Below are positions 1-10,176 of a stretch of 64,000 nucleotides of DNA, in pieces. Each line of letters starts with the position of its first letter. Positions within the stretch are counted from its first letter, which is position 1. The notes under the pieces are model-generated. The model was not told the DNA's origin. It saw only the letters and a program-made list of their open reading frames with translations, and made no database searches. This stretch comes from Sneathiella aquimaris (GTDB lineage: Bacteria > Pseudomonadota > Alphaproteobacteria > Sneathiellales > Sneathiellaceae), in the NCBI RefSeq assembly GCF_026409565.1, contig NZ_CP112881.1:3603501-3667500 (forward strand), read 5' to 3'. Made by a program: the position numbers and the translations under genes.

Positions 1-1
1 T

Positions 2-166
2 AGTTTCTTGAAACCCGCCGCGGGACTTTTTCTGGCGACCTGCCTTGGGATTACAGTCGGAATTATAAGGCCCGATCTGATCGACACTTCAGACGAAATC
101 AATTTTGAAGAACTGTCCGTCACAGACCCCCTTCTGGAATGGGAGAATATAAATGACAACGGTTAA
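2..166 (+). CDS. C-terminal part of a membrane protein, possibly an anti-sigma partner (5' end outside window)
   Basis: An open frame runs in from the left edge and stops at 164-166, giving the last 54 residues of a protein. They contain one hydrophobic segment (about residues 7-24, rich in Leu, Ala, Ile, Gly) followed by an acidic, soluble tail, so the product is probably anchored in the inner membrane. It overlaps the next gene by 14 bases, which implies translational coupling. Genes for periplasmic metal-sensor proteins like the next one often follow an ECF sigma factor and a small membrane anti-sigma protein, so that role is inferred from position only. Too little is present to name a family. 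Confidence 0.6.
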   Translation, partial: SFLKPAAGLFLATCLGITVGIIRPDLIDTSDEINFEELSVTDPLLEWENINDNG

Positions 167-629
167 ATCACGGTGGCTTGTCATTGCCCTCGTCCTTTCA
201 TTGGGCATCAATCTGGCGATTGGCGGCTTCTTTTTCAGTCGCACGTTCTGGCACAATTACAAATCTCATTCTCATGCGTCTTTTTCATTTGATCGCCGTG
301 CTGCACTCAATCAGCTGGATAATGAAAACAGAAATAAAATCAAACAATTATGGCGGGATCAACGCCCGGCCATGCGGGATGATTTTAGATCCTATCGCCG
401 TGTAAAACAACAGGTCGCCAATTTAATGGGTGAGGACCCGCTGGATCTGGTGGCCATTGAAAATGCTCAAAAAGAATTGGTGAAACGAAAAAGCAGGATC
501 GAACAATCCGTCTATGCTACTCTTTTTCTAACAGCGAAAGCCCTGCCTGCGGATCAACGGAAACGTTTCTTTGAAGAAGGCTTTAACCCCCTCAACAAAA
601 CGCAGGATAAGGCAAAGCGAAAAGAATAA
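153..629 (+). CDS. Periplasmic heavy-metal sensor family protein (CnrR/Spy-CpxP-like)
   Basis: 158 residues with an N-terminal membrane anchor or signal (residues 8-30) and a Gln/Arg/Glu-rich, wholly helical remainder. The stretch around residues 45-140 (repeated RxxxxQ, LDxxAIxxAQ and RKxRIEQS patterns, then a hydrophobic helix and LPADQR) is typical of the metal_resist / periplasmic heavy metal sensor family, helical-hairpin proteins on the periplasmic side that sense metal or envelope stress. The start overlaps the preceding gene by 14 bases and the next gene follows after 15 bases. His residues near the membrane (HNYKSHSHAS, residues 34-43) could bind metal, but which metal cannot be read from the sequence. 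Confidence 0.7.
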   Translation: MTTVKSRWLVIALVLSLGINLAIGGFFFSRTFWHNYKSHSHASFSFDRRAALNQLDNENRNKIKQLWRDQRPAMRDDFRSYRRVKQQVANLMGEDPLDLVAIENAQKELVKRKSRIEQSVYATLFLTAKALPADQRKRFFEEGFNPLNKTQDKAKRKE

Positions 630-644
630 GAGAGACCCCATACG

Positions 645-1271
645 ATGACAGAAGACAAACGCCGTTTCGCTCCGGCAACAGAGCGGAACCGAACTGCAAT
701 ATTGGAACAATTACACACCTATCTTCCCAATAAAGGAACTGTTCTGGAAATTGCCAGCGGTACAGGTGAGCATAGCCACTTTTTCGCGCCTCATTTTCCA
801 GAACTGCTTTGGCAGCCATCAGATTATGATCCTGAAAATTTGCAGAGTATTGAAGCCTGGCAGGCTTTTCAAAGTCATCACAACCTGCTTTCACCGCTTC
901 ATCTGGACGCCGCGGCGTCTGAATGGGCGGTTGAAAAAACCGACTACCCTTTCGGGCCCATCCATACAATCTTCAACGCCAATATGATTCATATCTCCCC
1001 CTGGATTGTCGCTAAAGGATTGATGAAAGGGGCCGGACGGGTTCTTTCATCCGGTGGGCAGCTTTTATTATATGGCCCCTTTAAAATTAAGGGGCAGCAT
1101 ACCGCGCCAAGCAACGCTGATTTCGAAACATGGCTCTTAGAAAAAAACAGAGAGTTTGGTGTCCGCGACATTGCCGATGTTGCGCAAGAAGCTCTCGAAA
1201 ACGGGTTAATCCATACGAACAGCCTTCCCATGCCCGCCAATAACTTTCTGCAAATTTTTATCAAGCAATAA
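645..1271 (+). CDS. DUF938 family class I SAM-dependent methyltransferase
   Basis: 208 residues matching the DUF938 family (bacterial relatives of METTL26). After an N-terminal FAPATERNR segment comes the SAM-binding motif VLEIASGTGEHSHFFA (about residues 34-49), then WQPSDYDPE in the acidic second motif and the family-typical NMIHISPW (about 114-121) and LYGPFK segments. The length is that of the family. Substrate is unknown for DUF938 proteins, so only an S-adenosylmethionine-dependent methyl transfer is proposed. It lies 15 bases after the metal-sensor gene and ends at a strong bidirectional terminator shared with groL. Confidence 0.85.
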   Translation: MTEDKRRFAPATERNRTAILEQLHTYLPNKGTVLEIASGTGEHSHFFAPHFPELLWQPSDYDPENLQSIEAWQAFQSHHNLLSPLHLDAAASEWAVEKTDYPFGPIHTIFNANMIHISPWIVAKGLMKGAGRVLSSGGQLLLYGPFKIKGQHTAPSNADFETWLLEKNREFGVRDIADVAQEALENGLIHTNSLPMPANNFLQIFIKQ

Positions 1272-1274
1272 AAA

Positions 1275-1306
1275 AAGGCTGCGAATTTCTTCGCAGCCTT
1301 CTTTTT
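1275..1306. terminator. Bidirectional intrinsic terminator between DUF938 gene and groL
   Basis: A perfect 11-bp stem (1275-1285 with 1290-1300) closes a TTTC loop. It is followed by CTTTTT on the plus strand and, read on the minus strand, by a run of T from the A-tract before 1277. It can stop both the plus-strand methyltransferase transcript and the minus-strand groESL transcript. Confidence 0.88.
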
Positions 1307-1324
1307 CGTAATGGGTTGGGTTTC

Positions 1325-2992
<1,668 letters not shown>

Positions 2993-3035
2993 TTAAATTC
3001 TGTATCATTTAGCCGAGGACAAAAACCTGTGCCCG

Positions 3036-3323
3036 TTAGCCTAGGATGCCCATGATGTCGGATTCTTTCATGATCAGCAGTTCTTCACCGCCGAGCTTGA
3101 TTTCAGTACCGGACCATTTGCCGAACAGAACCTTGTCGCCAACAGAAACGTCAAGAGCACGGATAGAACCGTCTTCCTTAACAGTGCCGCTACCAACAGC
3201 GATGACTTCACCTTCCATTGGTTTTTCCTGAGCGCTATCCACGAGGATAATACCACCAGAGGTTTTCTCTTCGCTTTCTAAGCGCTTGATCAGCACACGG
3301 TCGTGCAGTGGACGAAATGACAT
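3036..3323 (-). CDS. groS: 10 kDa co-chaperonin GroES
   Basis: 95 residues, standard GroES length. It starts [21 protein letters not shown], carries the mobile-loop region [18 protein letters not shown] (about residues 17-34) that docks onto GroEL, and ends with the [15 protein letters not shown] tail. It caps the GroEL chamber. An AGGGAGAGG ribosome binding site precedes the start. First gene of the groS-groL operon; the CIRCE operator sits about 50 bases upstream of its start, so heat-shock regulation by HrcA is expected. Confidence 0.98.
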   Translation of the reverse strand: MSFRPLHDRVLIKRLESEEKTSGGIILVDSAQEKPMEGEVIAVGSGTVKEDGSIRALDVSVGDKVLFGKWSGTEIKLGGEELLIMKESDIMGILG

Positions 3324-3371
3324 AAAAGCCTCTCCCTAAATTTTGAGGTCAAATCAATTTTCAGCTTTGTT

Positions 3372-3398
3372 TTAGCACTCACCAGCGGAGAGTGCTAA
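3372..3398. promoter_or_regulatory. CIRCE element (HrcA operator) upstream of groES
   Basis: TTAGCACTC, nine bases, GAGTGCTAA: an exact match to the CIRCE consensus inverted repeat bound by the heat-shock repressor HrcA. It lies 48 bases upstream of the groS start on the minus strand. HrcA itself is not in the window. Confidence 0.96.
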
Positions 3399-3543
3399 CA
3401 AATTACCTACTCGATTTATGCAATGGATGCCGGAGAGTCAAGGGATGGGGTAAAAAAACCCGGGAAATTTTTCTCAAACGACTATTTAAGCCGCCTATTT
3501 CCTTGGCCTTCAAACATTTTTACAGTAGATAATACCAGCTCGT

Positions 3544-3578
3544 TTGAAGTCCAAACCATGAGGCCCTGTTATAGGGCC
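3544..3578 (+). promoter_or_regulatory. Possible argS promoter and leader stem-loop
   Basis: TTGAAG (3544-3549), 17 bases, then TGTTAT (3567-3572) is a weak sigma70-like pair. The -10 overlaps a 6-bp stem-loop (GGCCCT 3562-3567 with AGGGCC 3573-3578). Both lie between the CIRCE element and the preferred argS start. The promoter match is only partial. Confidence 0.3.
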
Positions 3579-3611
3579 CTTAACAAACAGTGTAAATCGA
3601 AAGATAGTCCT

Positions 3612-5381
3612 GTGACCACATCACTTCTTAATCAGCTTAGCGCCCTCGTGGGCGACGTTTTTTCTGCGCAAGGCCTGGAGGCGTCGCTTGGTCGGGTCGT
3701 AATTTCTCAGCGCCGGGAACTTGGTCAATTCCAATGCAACGGGGCACTGGCGGCCGCAAAAGCTGCAAAGAAGAACCCGCGGGACATTGCACAAGGGATT
3801 GTGGCTGGCCTTGAAGAAACAGGACATTTTTCTGACCTGTCTCTGGCAGGCCCGGGCTTCATCAATATGCGCCTGACAGACGACTATCTGTCCCGCCATT
3901 TTGCAGCACTGTCCTCAGATCCCTATTTTGGTGTCCGGGCAGACCACACTCCTGAAAAAGTTATTCTTGATTTTGGCGGCCCCAATGTGGCCAAAGCCAT
4001 GCATGTGGGTCACCTGCGTGCGACCATCATCGGTGAAAGCCTTCGTCGCCTGCGTGTTTTCCTTGGCGATTCTGTTGTTAGTGACGTTCATTTCGGGGAC
4101 TGGGGTCTTCCAATGGGCTTGCTGATCAAGGAAATCGAGCTGGCAAAACCGGACCTTCCGTATTTTGACACCAACAATAAAGGCCCGTTTCCAGAAACGT
4201 CACCGGTCACAGTCGACGAATTGCAGGAACTTTACCCCGCGGCTTCCAGCCGTAGTAAAGAGGATCCTGCATTTTTGGAGGCGGCGCGCGCCGCGACTTA
4301 TGAATTGCAACAGGGGCATGCAGGATACCGGGCTCTTTGGCAACATATGCTGAATGTCTCAGTTGCTGAGACCAAGATCGACTTTGATTTGCTGGGCGCG
4401 TATTTTTCTGAATGGAAAGGCGAAGCGGACACCAACGAACATATCCCCGTCATGCTGAAACGACTGAAGAACGAGGGACTGTCCGAAATTTCTGACGGCG
4501 CCGTTGTTGTCCGTATCGAGGAAGACGACGACAAAAAGGACATGCCCCCGCTTATTCTGCAAAAGTCGGATGGGGCTGTCATGTATGGCACTACCGATCT
4601 TGCAACCATTGAAATGCGGGAAGCGGATCATCAGCCGAACACAATTCTGTATGTTGTGGACGCCCGGCAAAGTCTTCATTTCGAACAGGTCTTTCGGGCC
4701 GCCCGCAAATGCAAGAGTGTCAACGAAAACGCCCATCTTGAGCATGTCGGTTTTGGGACGGTAAATGGGAAAGACGGCAAACCGCTAAAAACCCGCGATG
4801 GCGGCGTTGTTCGGTTGCGCAATCTGATTGAAGACGCCATTGCAGAAGCCCGCAAGGTGGTCGTGGATGCCGGGATGGGCGACAAATTTGATGCCGCAAC
4901 CCTGGATGACATCGCAACCAAAGTTGGTATCGCCGCAATCAAGTTTGCGGATCTGTCGAACCAGCGGATGTCCAACTATGTCTTCGATCTGGAACGCTTC
5001 ACAAAATTTGAAGGGAAAACGGGTCCTTACCAGATGTACGCTGCGGTTCGGATCAAATCGATGTTGCGTAAAGCAAAAGAACAGGGTCTTAATCCGGGCG
5101 ACCTCAAAATCACAGCGGATGCAGAGCGCAACCTGATTTTGGCCCTGTCCCAATTGCCTGAAGCGACCGAAGCGGCCGCCGAGAAAAATGCCCCGCATAT
5201 TCTGTGTGATCATGTGTATACACTGACCCAGGAATTCAACAGCTTCTACCATGACTGTCATGTACTGGGGGAAGAAGACCCGACCGTAAGGGCGTCTCGC
5301 CTGACCCTTTGCGCGATCACGTTGCAACAGATCGAAGCCGTTTTATCTCTTTTGGGAATTGATGTACCGGAACGGATGTAA
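3612..5381 (+). CDS. argS: Arginine--tRNA ligase
   Basis: Class I synthetase that charges tRNA-Arg. From the GTG at 3612 the protein is 589 residues, close to the usual 570-590, and begins with the additional N-terminal domain (residues 1-100). The catalytic core has FGGPNVAKAMHVGHLR with the HIGH-type HVGH at 131-134. The KMSKS region is the degenerate form seen in ArgS (GKDGKPLKTRDGG), and the anticodon-binding domain ends YHDCHVL...SLLGIDVPERM. The frame stays open upstream to an ATG at 3423, but the extra 63 residues resemble no ArgS and overlap the probable promoter, so I reject that start. No strong ribosome binding site is visible before GTG 3612. Confidence 0.96.
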   Translation: MTTSLLNQLSALVGDVFSAQGLEASLGRVVISQRRELGQFQCNGALAAAKAAKKNPRDIAQGIVAGLEETGHFSDLSLAGPGFINMRLTDDYLSRHFAALSSDPYFGVRADHTPEKVILDFGGPNVAKAMHVGHLRATIIGESLRRLRVFLGDSVVSDVHFGDWGLPMGLLIKEIELAKPDLPYFDTNNKGPFPETSPVTVDELQELYPAASSRSKEDPAFLEAARAATYELQQGHAGYRALWQHMLNVSVAETKIDFDLLGAYFSEWKGEADTNEHIPVMLKRLKNEGLSEISDGAVVVRIEEDDDKKDMPPLILQKSDGAVMYGTTDLATIEMREADHQPNTILYVVDARQSLHFEQVFRAARKCKSVNENAHLEHVGFGTVNGKDGKPLKTRDGGVVRLRNLIEDAIAEARKVVVDAGMGDKFDAATLDDIATKVGIAAIKFADLSNQRMSNYVFDLERFTKFEGKTGPYQMYAAVRIKSMLRKAKEQGLNPGDLKITADAERNLILALSQLPEATEAAAEKNAPHILCDHVYTLTQEFNSFYHDCHVLGEEDPTVRASRLTLCAITLQQIEAVLSLLGIDVPERM

Positions 5382-5422
5382 CCGTGATCCCCGGCTAGTC
5401 CAAAGATCATCCCCTCGCACAC

Positions 5423-5459
5423 AAAAAAGGCCTGGCGACTTTTCGCACAGGCCTTTTTT
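5423..5459. terminator. Bidirectional intrinsic terminator between argS and the convergent GGT gene
   Basis: AAAAAAGGCCTG (5423-5434) pairs with CAGGCCTTTTTT (5448-5459) around a 13-base loop. The A and T runs serve as the U-tract in either direction, fitting the convergent gene ends at 5381 and 5493. Confidence 0.88.
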
Positions 5460-5492
5460 CAGACTTCCAGATTATCCGAAAGCGTAAAACCT

Positions 5493-7082
5493 TTAATAGG
5501 CTAATGCACACCCGTCTTTACGCGGCTCAGATGCGGCGGACAATACACCGGTTTCTGAATCCATTGCGATCATCTGGCCGCCGCCCATTGCTATTTCTGG
5601 GATCTCGATCTCGTAACCCATATCTGAAAGTTCACTCAAAACTTTCTCATCAACGGTTTCTTCGATCTCCAACACGCCTTCGTTATAAAACGCTCTGGGG
5701 CAATCGATTGCTTCCTGCACATCCATTCCGAAATCATACAGGTTCGACAGAACATGCGCATGGCCAACCGGCTGATACGCACCCCCCATAACGCCATAAC
5801 ACAAGCTTGGGACACCTTTTGTTGTTACCATTCCGGGAATGATCGTATGCAACGGCCGTTTGCCCGGCGCAACACAGTTCGGATGATCTTTATCCACAAC
5901 AAAGCCGGCACCCCTGTTTTGGAAAATCACACCCGTTTCAGCGCAGGCAATACCGGAACCGAAGGGATGGAACAGCGAATTAATAAAAGAAACGGCCGTC
6001 CCGTCCTTATCCACCACACTCAAATAAACAGTATCTTTATGCTTATCAAAAGCGCCAGCACCACCCGGATCACCGGCTTTTCCAACCTCGATAAAGCCGC
6101 AGAGATGGTCTGCGAACTCTTCTGATAACAACATCTCAACAGGAACCTCGGCATGTGCCGGGTCGGCAACATATATATCCCGTGCCAAATAGGCCAGACG
6201 TGCCGCTTCCGCCTGCAAATGAAGCCGCTTGGATCCGACGGGATCAAGATCTGCCACATCATACCGCTTCAGGATATTCAGCATAATCAGCGCCGTTATA
6301 CCCTGTCCGCTTGGTGGAATTTGCCAGACTGTATTGCCCTGAAATTCTGTATTGATCAGATCCACATAATCGGCAGAGGTTTGACCAAAATCATCAACCG
6401 TATGCCGCGCCCCCGCCGCGTTCAGGCAAGCGACCATTTTTTCAGCAATCACTCCGTCATAAAAGGCCGAACGTCCCTGCTTGGCGATCGCCTTCAGGGT
6501 TTTGGCAAGTTCAGGCAAATGCCATTTAGTGCCCGCATTCGGGGTTTTGCCATTTTTCAGATAAAGTGACGCTGCCGCTTTATTAGCTGACAGTTTGTCT
6601 GCCGCGCTTTGCCAGTCATAGGCTGTCCGTTGTGTTACAATGAAACCGTTCTCGGCACAATCAATGGCAGGCGCCAGCAGATCGGCAAAATCCATTGACC
6701 CGTATTGCTCATGCAACCGGGTCCAGGCGTCAATCGCCCCCGGTACTGTAACCGCGTGGGGACTGGTCAGTGTAATCTCGTCAATGCCCTGCCCAAGCAG
6801 TAAATCGGCATCAAGACCACCTGGCGCTTTACCCGAACCGTTCAGCCCTTCAATTTTTCCAGAGCCCTTCGGTGCGATCAATGCAAAACAATCGCCCCCA
6901 ATACCGGTTTGCATTGGGTCAACCACGCATTGCACCGCACAGGCGGCGATAGCCGCATCCATGGCATTACCGCCTGCTTTCAATATAGACAGACCGACCT
7001 GTGATGCATGCTGGCTGGAAGATGCGATTGCACCATTTAGTCCGTATGTTACGGAGCGTCCGGGATAAGAAAAATTTCGCAC
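5493..7082 (-). CDS. Gamma-glutamyltransferase family protein (Ntn hydrolase)
   Basis: 529 residues. The N-terminal segment SSSQHASQVGLSILKAGGNAMDAAIAA is typical of the GGT family, as are DPMQTGIGGDCF (about 55-66) and the later PLHTIIPGMV. The expected autoprocessing nucleophile is Thr351 in HKDTVYLSVVDKDG, so the proenzyme would split into subunits of about 350 and 180 residues. The family cleaves or transfers gamma-glutamyl groups from glutathione or related amides; several members act on other substrates (cephalosporin acylase, gamma-glutamyl catabolic intermediates). No signal peptide is visible, which suggests a cytoplasmic enzyme rather than a classical periplasmic GGT. A ChaC-like cyclotransferase near 62.5 kb also acts in this chemistry. 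Confidence 0.85.
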   Translation of the reverse strand: MRNFSYPGRSVTYGLNGAIASSSQHASQVGLSILKAGGNAMDAAIAACAVQCVVDPMQTGIGGDCFALIAPKGSGKIEGLNGSGKAPGGLDADLLLGQGIDEITLTSPHAVTVPGAIDAWTRLHEQYGSMDFADLLAPAIDCAENGFIVTQRTAYDWQSAADKLSANKAAASLYLKNGKTPNAGTKWHLPELAKTLKAIAKQGRSAFYDGVIAEKMVACLNAAGARHTVDDFGQTSADYVDLINTEFQGNTVWQIPPSGQGITALIMLNILKRYDVADLDPVGSKRLHLQAEAARLAYLARDIYVADPAHAEVPVEMLLSEEFADHLCGFIEVGKAGDPGGAGAFDKHKDTVYLSVVDKDGTAVSFINSLFHPFGSGIACAETGVIFQNRGAGFVVDKDHPNCVAPGKRPLHTIIPGMVTTKGVPSLCYGVMGGAYQPVGHAHVLSNLYDFGMDVQEAIDCPRAFYNEGVLEIEETVDEKVLSELSDMGYEIEIPEIAMGGGQMIAMDSETGVLSAASEPRKDGCALAY

Positions 7083-7112
7083 GGGTACCTACCTTGAACA
7101 ATGTTTTTTTCA

Positions 7113-7139
7113 AACAATAATCCAGTTGGACTGATTGTT
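7113..7139. promoter_or_regulatory. Inverted repeat upstream of the GGT-like gene
   Basis: AACAAT (7113-7118) and ATTGTT (7134-7139) form a dyad 30 bases upstream of the minus-strand gene start; a further GAACAAT half lies at 7096-7102. The arrangement looks like an operator, but no known regulator motif is recognised. Confidence 0.3.
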
Positions 7140-7190
7140 CCAATTAAGAATTAAATTTTTCGACAATCAGCAGGAACAACCGCTGAAAAC

Positions 7191-7412
7191 CTACCAGACC
7201 CGTACAATTACATATTTAGTAAACGCGTCATCCACATTCATTTGACTGGCGGCCCGCCATGCACCCAGCGCCTCTTCATGGCTTTCGTAAAAGCCTTTCA
7301 CATCCATTTTTGAAGGATCGATAAAATCACGCCCTCTAGTGTCGGTCACTTTTCCACCGAAAACAACAAAAAGTTCTTTTTTCGAAACGTTCGCGGACGG
7401 CAATTCAGTCAT
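7191..7412 (-). CDS. DUF4170 domain-containing protein
   Basis: 73 residues, the usual size of this small alphaproteobacterial family. Recognisable features are LFVVFGGKVTDTRG (about 14-27), a central FIDPSKMDVKGFYESHEEALGAWRAASQ and the C-terminal YVIVRVW. The pattern suggests a compact soluble alpha/beta fold. Function is not known. In other alphaproteobacteria it is often found beside an inositol-monophosphatase-family gene, which is not the case here: the flanking genes are the GGT-like enzyme and a membrane protein. Confidence 0.8.
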   Translation of the reverse strand: MTELPSANVSKKELFVVFGGKVTDTRGRDFIDPSKMDVKGFYESHEEALGAWRAASQMNVDDAFTKYVIVRVW

Positions 7413-7564
7413 TTCTAATGCTCGCTATAAAATAAATTTGTCCCTGTCCGTGGCTCGATCAAAGCCTTCCGCAGAGTAAAATTAGATATAAAGGTTTCTT
7501 CTGAAATTTTGATTAATGCTCTTAACCCTATGCCGTAGCGTTTGCAAGGCTCTTTAAGCGCTGC

Positions 7565-8182
7565 CTATTCCTTCGCGGCAAAGGCCCCAAAACTCAGAAC
7601 ACCAACAGACAGTAATATATGATACACATTCAAAGATTGCATTTGCGCCAAAGACGAAATCCAATGACTGGCAAGACCGGCCCCCGCAAACGCGGCAACA
7701 CCAAGTACCAGAAAGACACCGGAGCCGGGACGCATGAACATGCGATATAACGCGCATAAGCCGAGAATACCGACCAGCGCGTACTGACCTTCTTTTGGTA
7801 AAGCCCATTTATCAAACAACAGAATACCGATCAGCACACAAACCGAGATCAAAACGATCCACCAGCCGGCGGCATGAAACTGTCTGGCGAACACCCCCCC
7901 CAAGGCGGCGAGGGCAAAACTGGCCAAGCCGATTGACCCCGCAAAAGCGGACAATTCAGTGTGATAAGATTTAAAGCCTGCGATCCCACCGTAAACCAAC
8001 GCACCAAGGCCTGCGGCCGCGCCGATAAGAACAACCCCGACCGCCCAAAAAAGGTTCATCGGGAAATAGGTGCGGCGCATCAGGAACAGAGCAACCAAGG
8101 ATGAAAGAACGAGGACAAGCTCGAATATGACCAATGTATTCATGACCCATACATACCCAGAAGAAACAACAATGTCCAACAT
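7565..8182 (-). CDS. Hypothetical multi-pass membrane protein
   Basis: 205 residues with about six or seven hydrophobic segments separated by very short loops (roughly residues 14-34, 42-66, 78-98, 104-124, 133-150, 153-172, 184-202). I do not recognise the family. The start is uncertain: ATG at 8182 has GGAG directly abutting it, and a second ATG at 8143 (residue 14, MNTLVIFELV) starts right at the first membrane segment; the latter may be the true start. It is transcribed divergently from the nucleotide cyclase gene, with a 7-bp stem-loop (8199-8205 with 8215-8221) between them. It probably sits in the inner membrane. Confidence 0.6.
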   Translation of the reverse strand: MLDIVVSSGYVWVMNTLVIFELVLVLSSLVALFLMRRTYFPMNLFWAVGVVLIGAAAGLGALVYGGIAGFKSYHTELSAFAGSIGLASFALAALGGVFARQFHAAGWWIVLISVCVLIGILLFDKWALPKEGQYALVGILGLCALYRMFMRPGSGVFLVLGVAAFAGAGLASHWISSLAQMQSLNVYHILLSVGVLSFGAFAAKE

Positions 8183-8319
8183 CTCCGTTTACAACACAGA
8201 AGCCCCCCAAAAACGGGCTTCGAACTCGTGAAATGAAACGACCATCACAAGTTGTACAATAGACCTTATTGGCAAAAGGTATTAAACTGCAACGAATACA
8301 GGGATGAAGGAACGGCAGT

Positions 8320-10158
8320 GTGGGCCAACCGTTCCGAAGCGGGAGCAAAAAAATTTCAGTTGATCAACAAAAGCGCCGCAGTCGGGTGACCATTGCCTCT
8401 GCTCTGGCCATGAGTTTTGGCCCTCTCATTTGTATTGCGATTTTGGCCGTTCTTGGTGTCAGCCTGATTACAGGCCTCACCAATACGCGTGACCTTTTGT
8501 TGGAAAAAGTAACCGCTGAAATGTCCGCGGTTCGATCCAACCTGACCAATCTCCTGGATCCGGTAGAATTACAGGTGCGCTATTTGTCCGACCTGATTTA
8601 CAGCGGTCAGATCAACATTTACGAGGAAAAAAGCTTTGATGAAGCCTTGCTTGCCGGATTGGCCGGGAGCCGGAAAATCAAGGGCCTGATCTTTGTATAC
8701 CCGGATTTTAAAGTAAAGATTGCAGACAGAAGTAAGCGTAAAGTCACAAATTTCAACAAAGCCAATGACCCGGTTGCCAACGCAACGATGAACGAAATGT
8801 CCCACGACCGTGTCGGGTCCTGGGCGAAACTGATTTATACGCCGGAAACAAGAGAAACTGTACTGAGCTTCAGACAGCCAATCGTCAAGGAAGGTGTCTT
8901 TATCGGTGTTCTGATCGCAGCTATTCCCGTGTCTTCAGTGAATGACATCGTTAAAACCGATGGCCTTGCCCTCGACGAGGATCGTTTTATTCTGTACGGA
9001 CGCGATCATGTGCTGACGCAAAAGAACCTGAGCTATGATACGGCGATGCTTGTAACGGAAGGTACCGTACCCCGGCTAGACGAAATTGCCGATCCAATAC
9101 TGTCGTCCATATGGACCGCACCCCGCACCCCGTTTCGCCTGTTTGGGGATAAACTGGATTTTGAAGGCCATTTCACAAATCTGAACGGCGAACGCTATCA
9201 ATTCTTTTATGCAACCCTGGAGGGCTATACAGATCGTCCACTGATCATTGGCTATCGTGTCAAATATGAAGAAGCCACCCGTGAAATCAGGCGTCTCGCT
9301 TATGCCGGAATGGTGGGTCTGGCGATCCTGATAATTGGTATCATTATTTCAGTCGTTATCGGCCGTAAAATATCGCAGCCGATCCGCGCCCTTTCCCACG
9401 CTTCCAGAAAAATATCAGATCTGGATTTTCGCAATGTGAAAACCCTGCCATCCAGTCGATTGAAAGAGCTGGACGAGGCCAGCGAGGCCTATAACACAAT
9501 GCTACGGGGCTTAAGCTGGTTTGAAAACTACGTTCCCAAGAGTTTGGTGCGCAAATTGATGGAAACTGGTGATGCCCATTCGGAGAGTCGTTCCGTTACC
9601 GTAATGTTCACTGATATTGTCAGTTTCACCCCCCTTGCGGAAAGAATGAGTTCTGAGGAAGTCGCCGACATGCTCAATCATCATTTCGAGCTGGTGACCC
9701 GCTGCATCGAAGACGAAGGCGGGACGGTGGACAAGTTTATCGGGGATGCTGTCATGGCTTTTTGGGGCGCGCCCGAAAATCAGACTGACCACGCGGCAAG
9801 AGCCTGCAGGGCGGCCAAGGCAATTCGTGAAGCCATTATGGCGGACAACAAAATACGCCGGGAAAAAGATCTTGATCCCATCCGGATGCGTATCGGCATT
9901 CACTCCGGGACACTCGTTGTCGGGAATATTGGCTCATCGGGCCGGATAAACTATACCGTGGTGGGGGATACCGTAAATATCTCCCAGCGTATCGAACAGC
10001 TGGGAAAAACCCTCTGTAATGATGACGGTCAGGAAGTGACTATCCTGTTGTCAGAAACGACAATGAACCAAAGTAATGACTGCCTTGCTCTTGAAAGCGT
10101 AGGCAGTCATCCGATGAAAGGGCGTAATCAAAGCATTGTTTTGTATAAAGCTTCGTAA
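8320..10158 (+). CDS. Membrane-bound class III adenylate/guanylate cyclase with HAMP domain
   Basis: 612 residues from a GTG preceded by AAGGA. TM1 at about 26-51, a periplasmic sensing region to about 325 (Cache-like, resembling dCache sensors), TM2 at about 331-349, a HAMP linker (350-405), then a class III cyclase catalytic domain (about 420-600). Metal-binding aspartates are visible in VMFTDIVSFTPLAER (Asp432) and DKFIGDAVMAFWGAP (Asp476), and NYTVVGDTVN is typical of the family, so the domain looks catalytically competent. It should make cAMP (or cGMP) in response to an extracytoplasmic signal. No receptor or effector gene is adjacent. Confidence 0.9.
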   Translation: MGQPFRSGSKKISVDQQKRRSRVTIASALAMSFGPLICIAILAVLGVSLITGLTNTRDLLLEKVTAEMSAVRSNLTNLLDPVELQVRYLSDLIYSGQINIYEEKSFDEALLAGLAGSRKIKGLIFVYPDFKVKIADRSKRKVTNFNKANDPVANATMNEMSHDRVGSWAKLIYTPETRETVLSFRQPIVKEGVFIGVLIAAIPVSSVNDIVKTDGLALDEDRFILYGRDHVLTQKNLSYDTAMLVTEGTVPRLDEIADPILSSIWTAPRTPFRLFGDKLDFEGHFTNLNGERYQFFYATLEGYTDRPLIIGYRVKYEEATREIRRLAYAGMVGLAILIIGIIISVVIGRKISQPIRALSHASRKISDLDFRNVKTLPSSRLKELDEASEAYNTMLRGLSWFENYVPKSLVRKLMETGDAHSESRSVTVMFTDIVSFTPLAERMSSEEVADMLNHHFELVTRCIEDEGGTVDKFIGDAVMAFWGAPENQTDHAARACRAAKAIREAIMADNKIRREKDLDPIRMRIGIHSGTLVVGNIGSSGRINYTVVGDTVNISQRIEQLGKTLCNDDGQEVTILLSETTMNQSNDCLALESVGSHPMKGRNQSIVLYKAS

Positions 10159-10176
10159 TCTACAGAGCTGATAAAA

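Noticed and set aside
3562-3578. Hairpin in the argS leader taken as a tRNA-sensing leader
   Set aside because: Only a 6-bp stem; no T-box conserved blocks, and T-boxes are not expected in alphaproteobacteria.
3423-3611. 63-residue N-terminal extension of ArgS from an upstream ATG
   Set aside because: The extra residues match nothing in ArgS, no ribosome binding site precedes that ATG and a possible promoter lies inside the segment; GTG 3612 gives a normal-length enzyme.
8199-8221. 7-bp stem-loop between the membrane protein and cyclase genes as terminator
   Set aside because: The genes are divergent and no T-run follows on either strand, so termination makes no sense.
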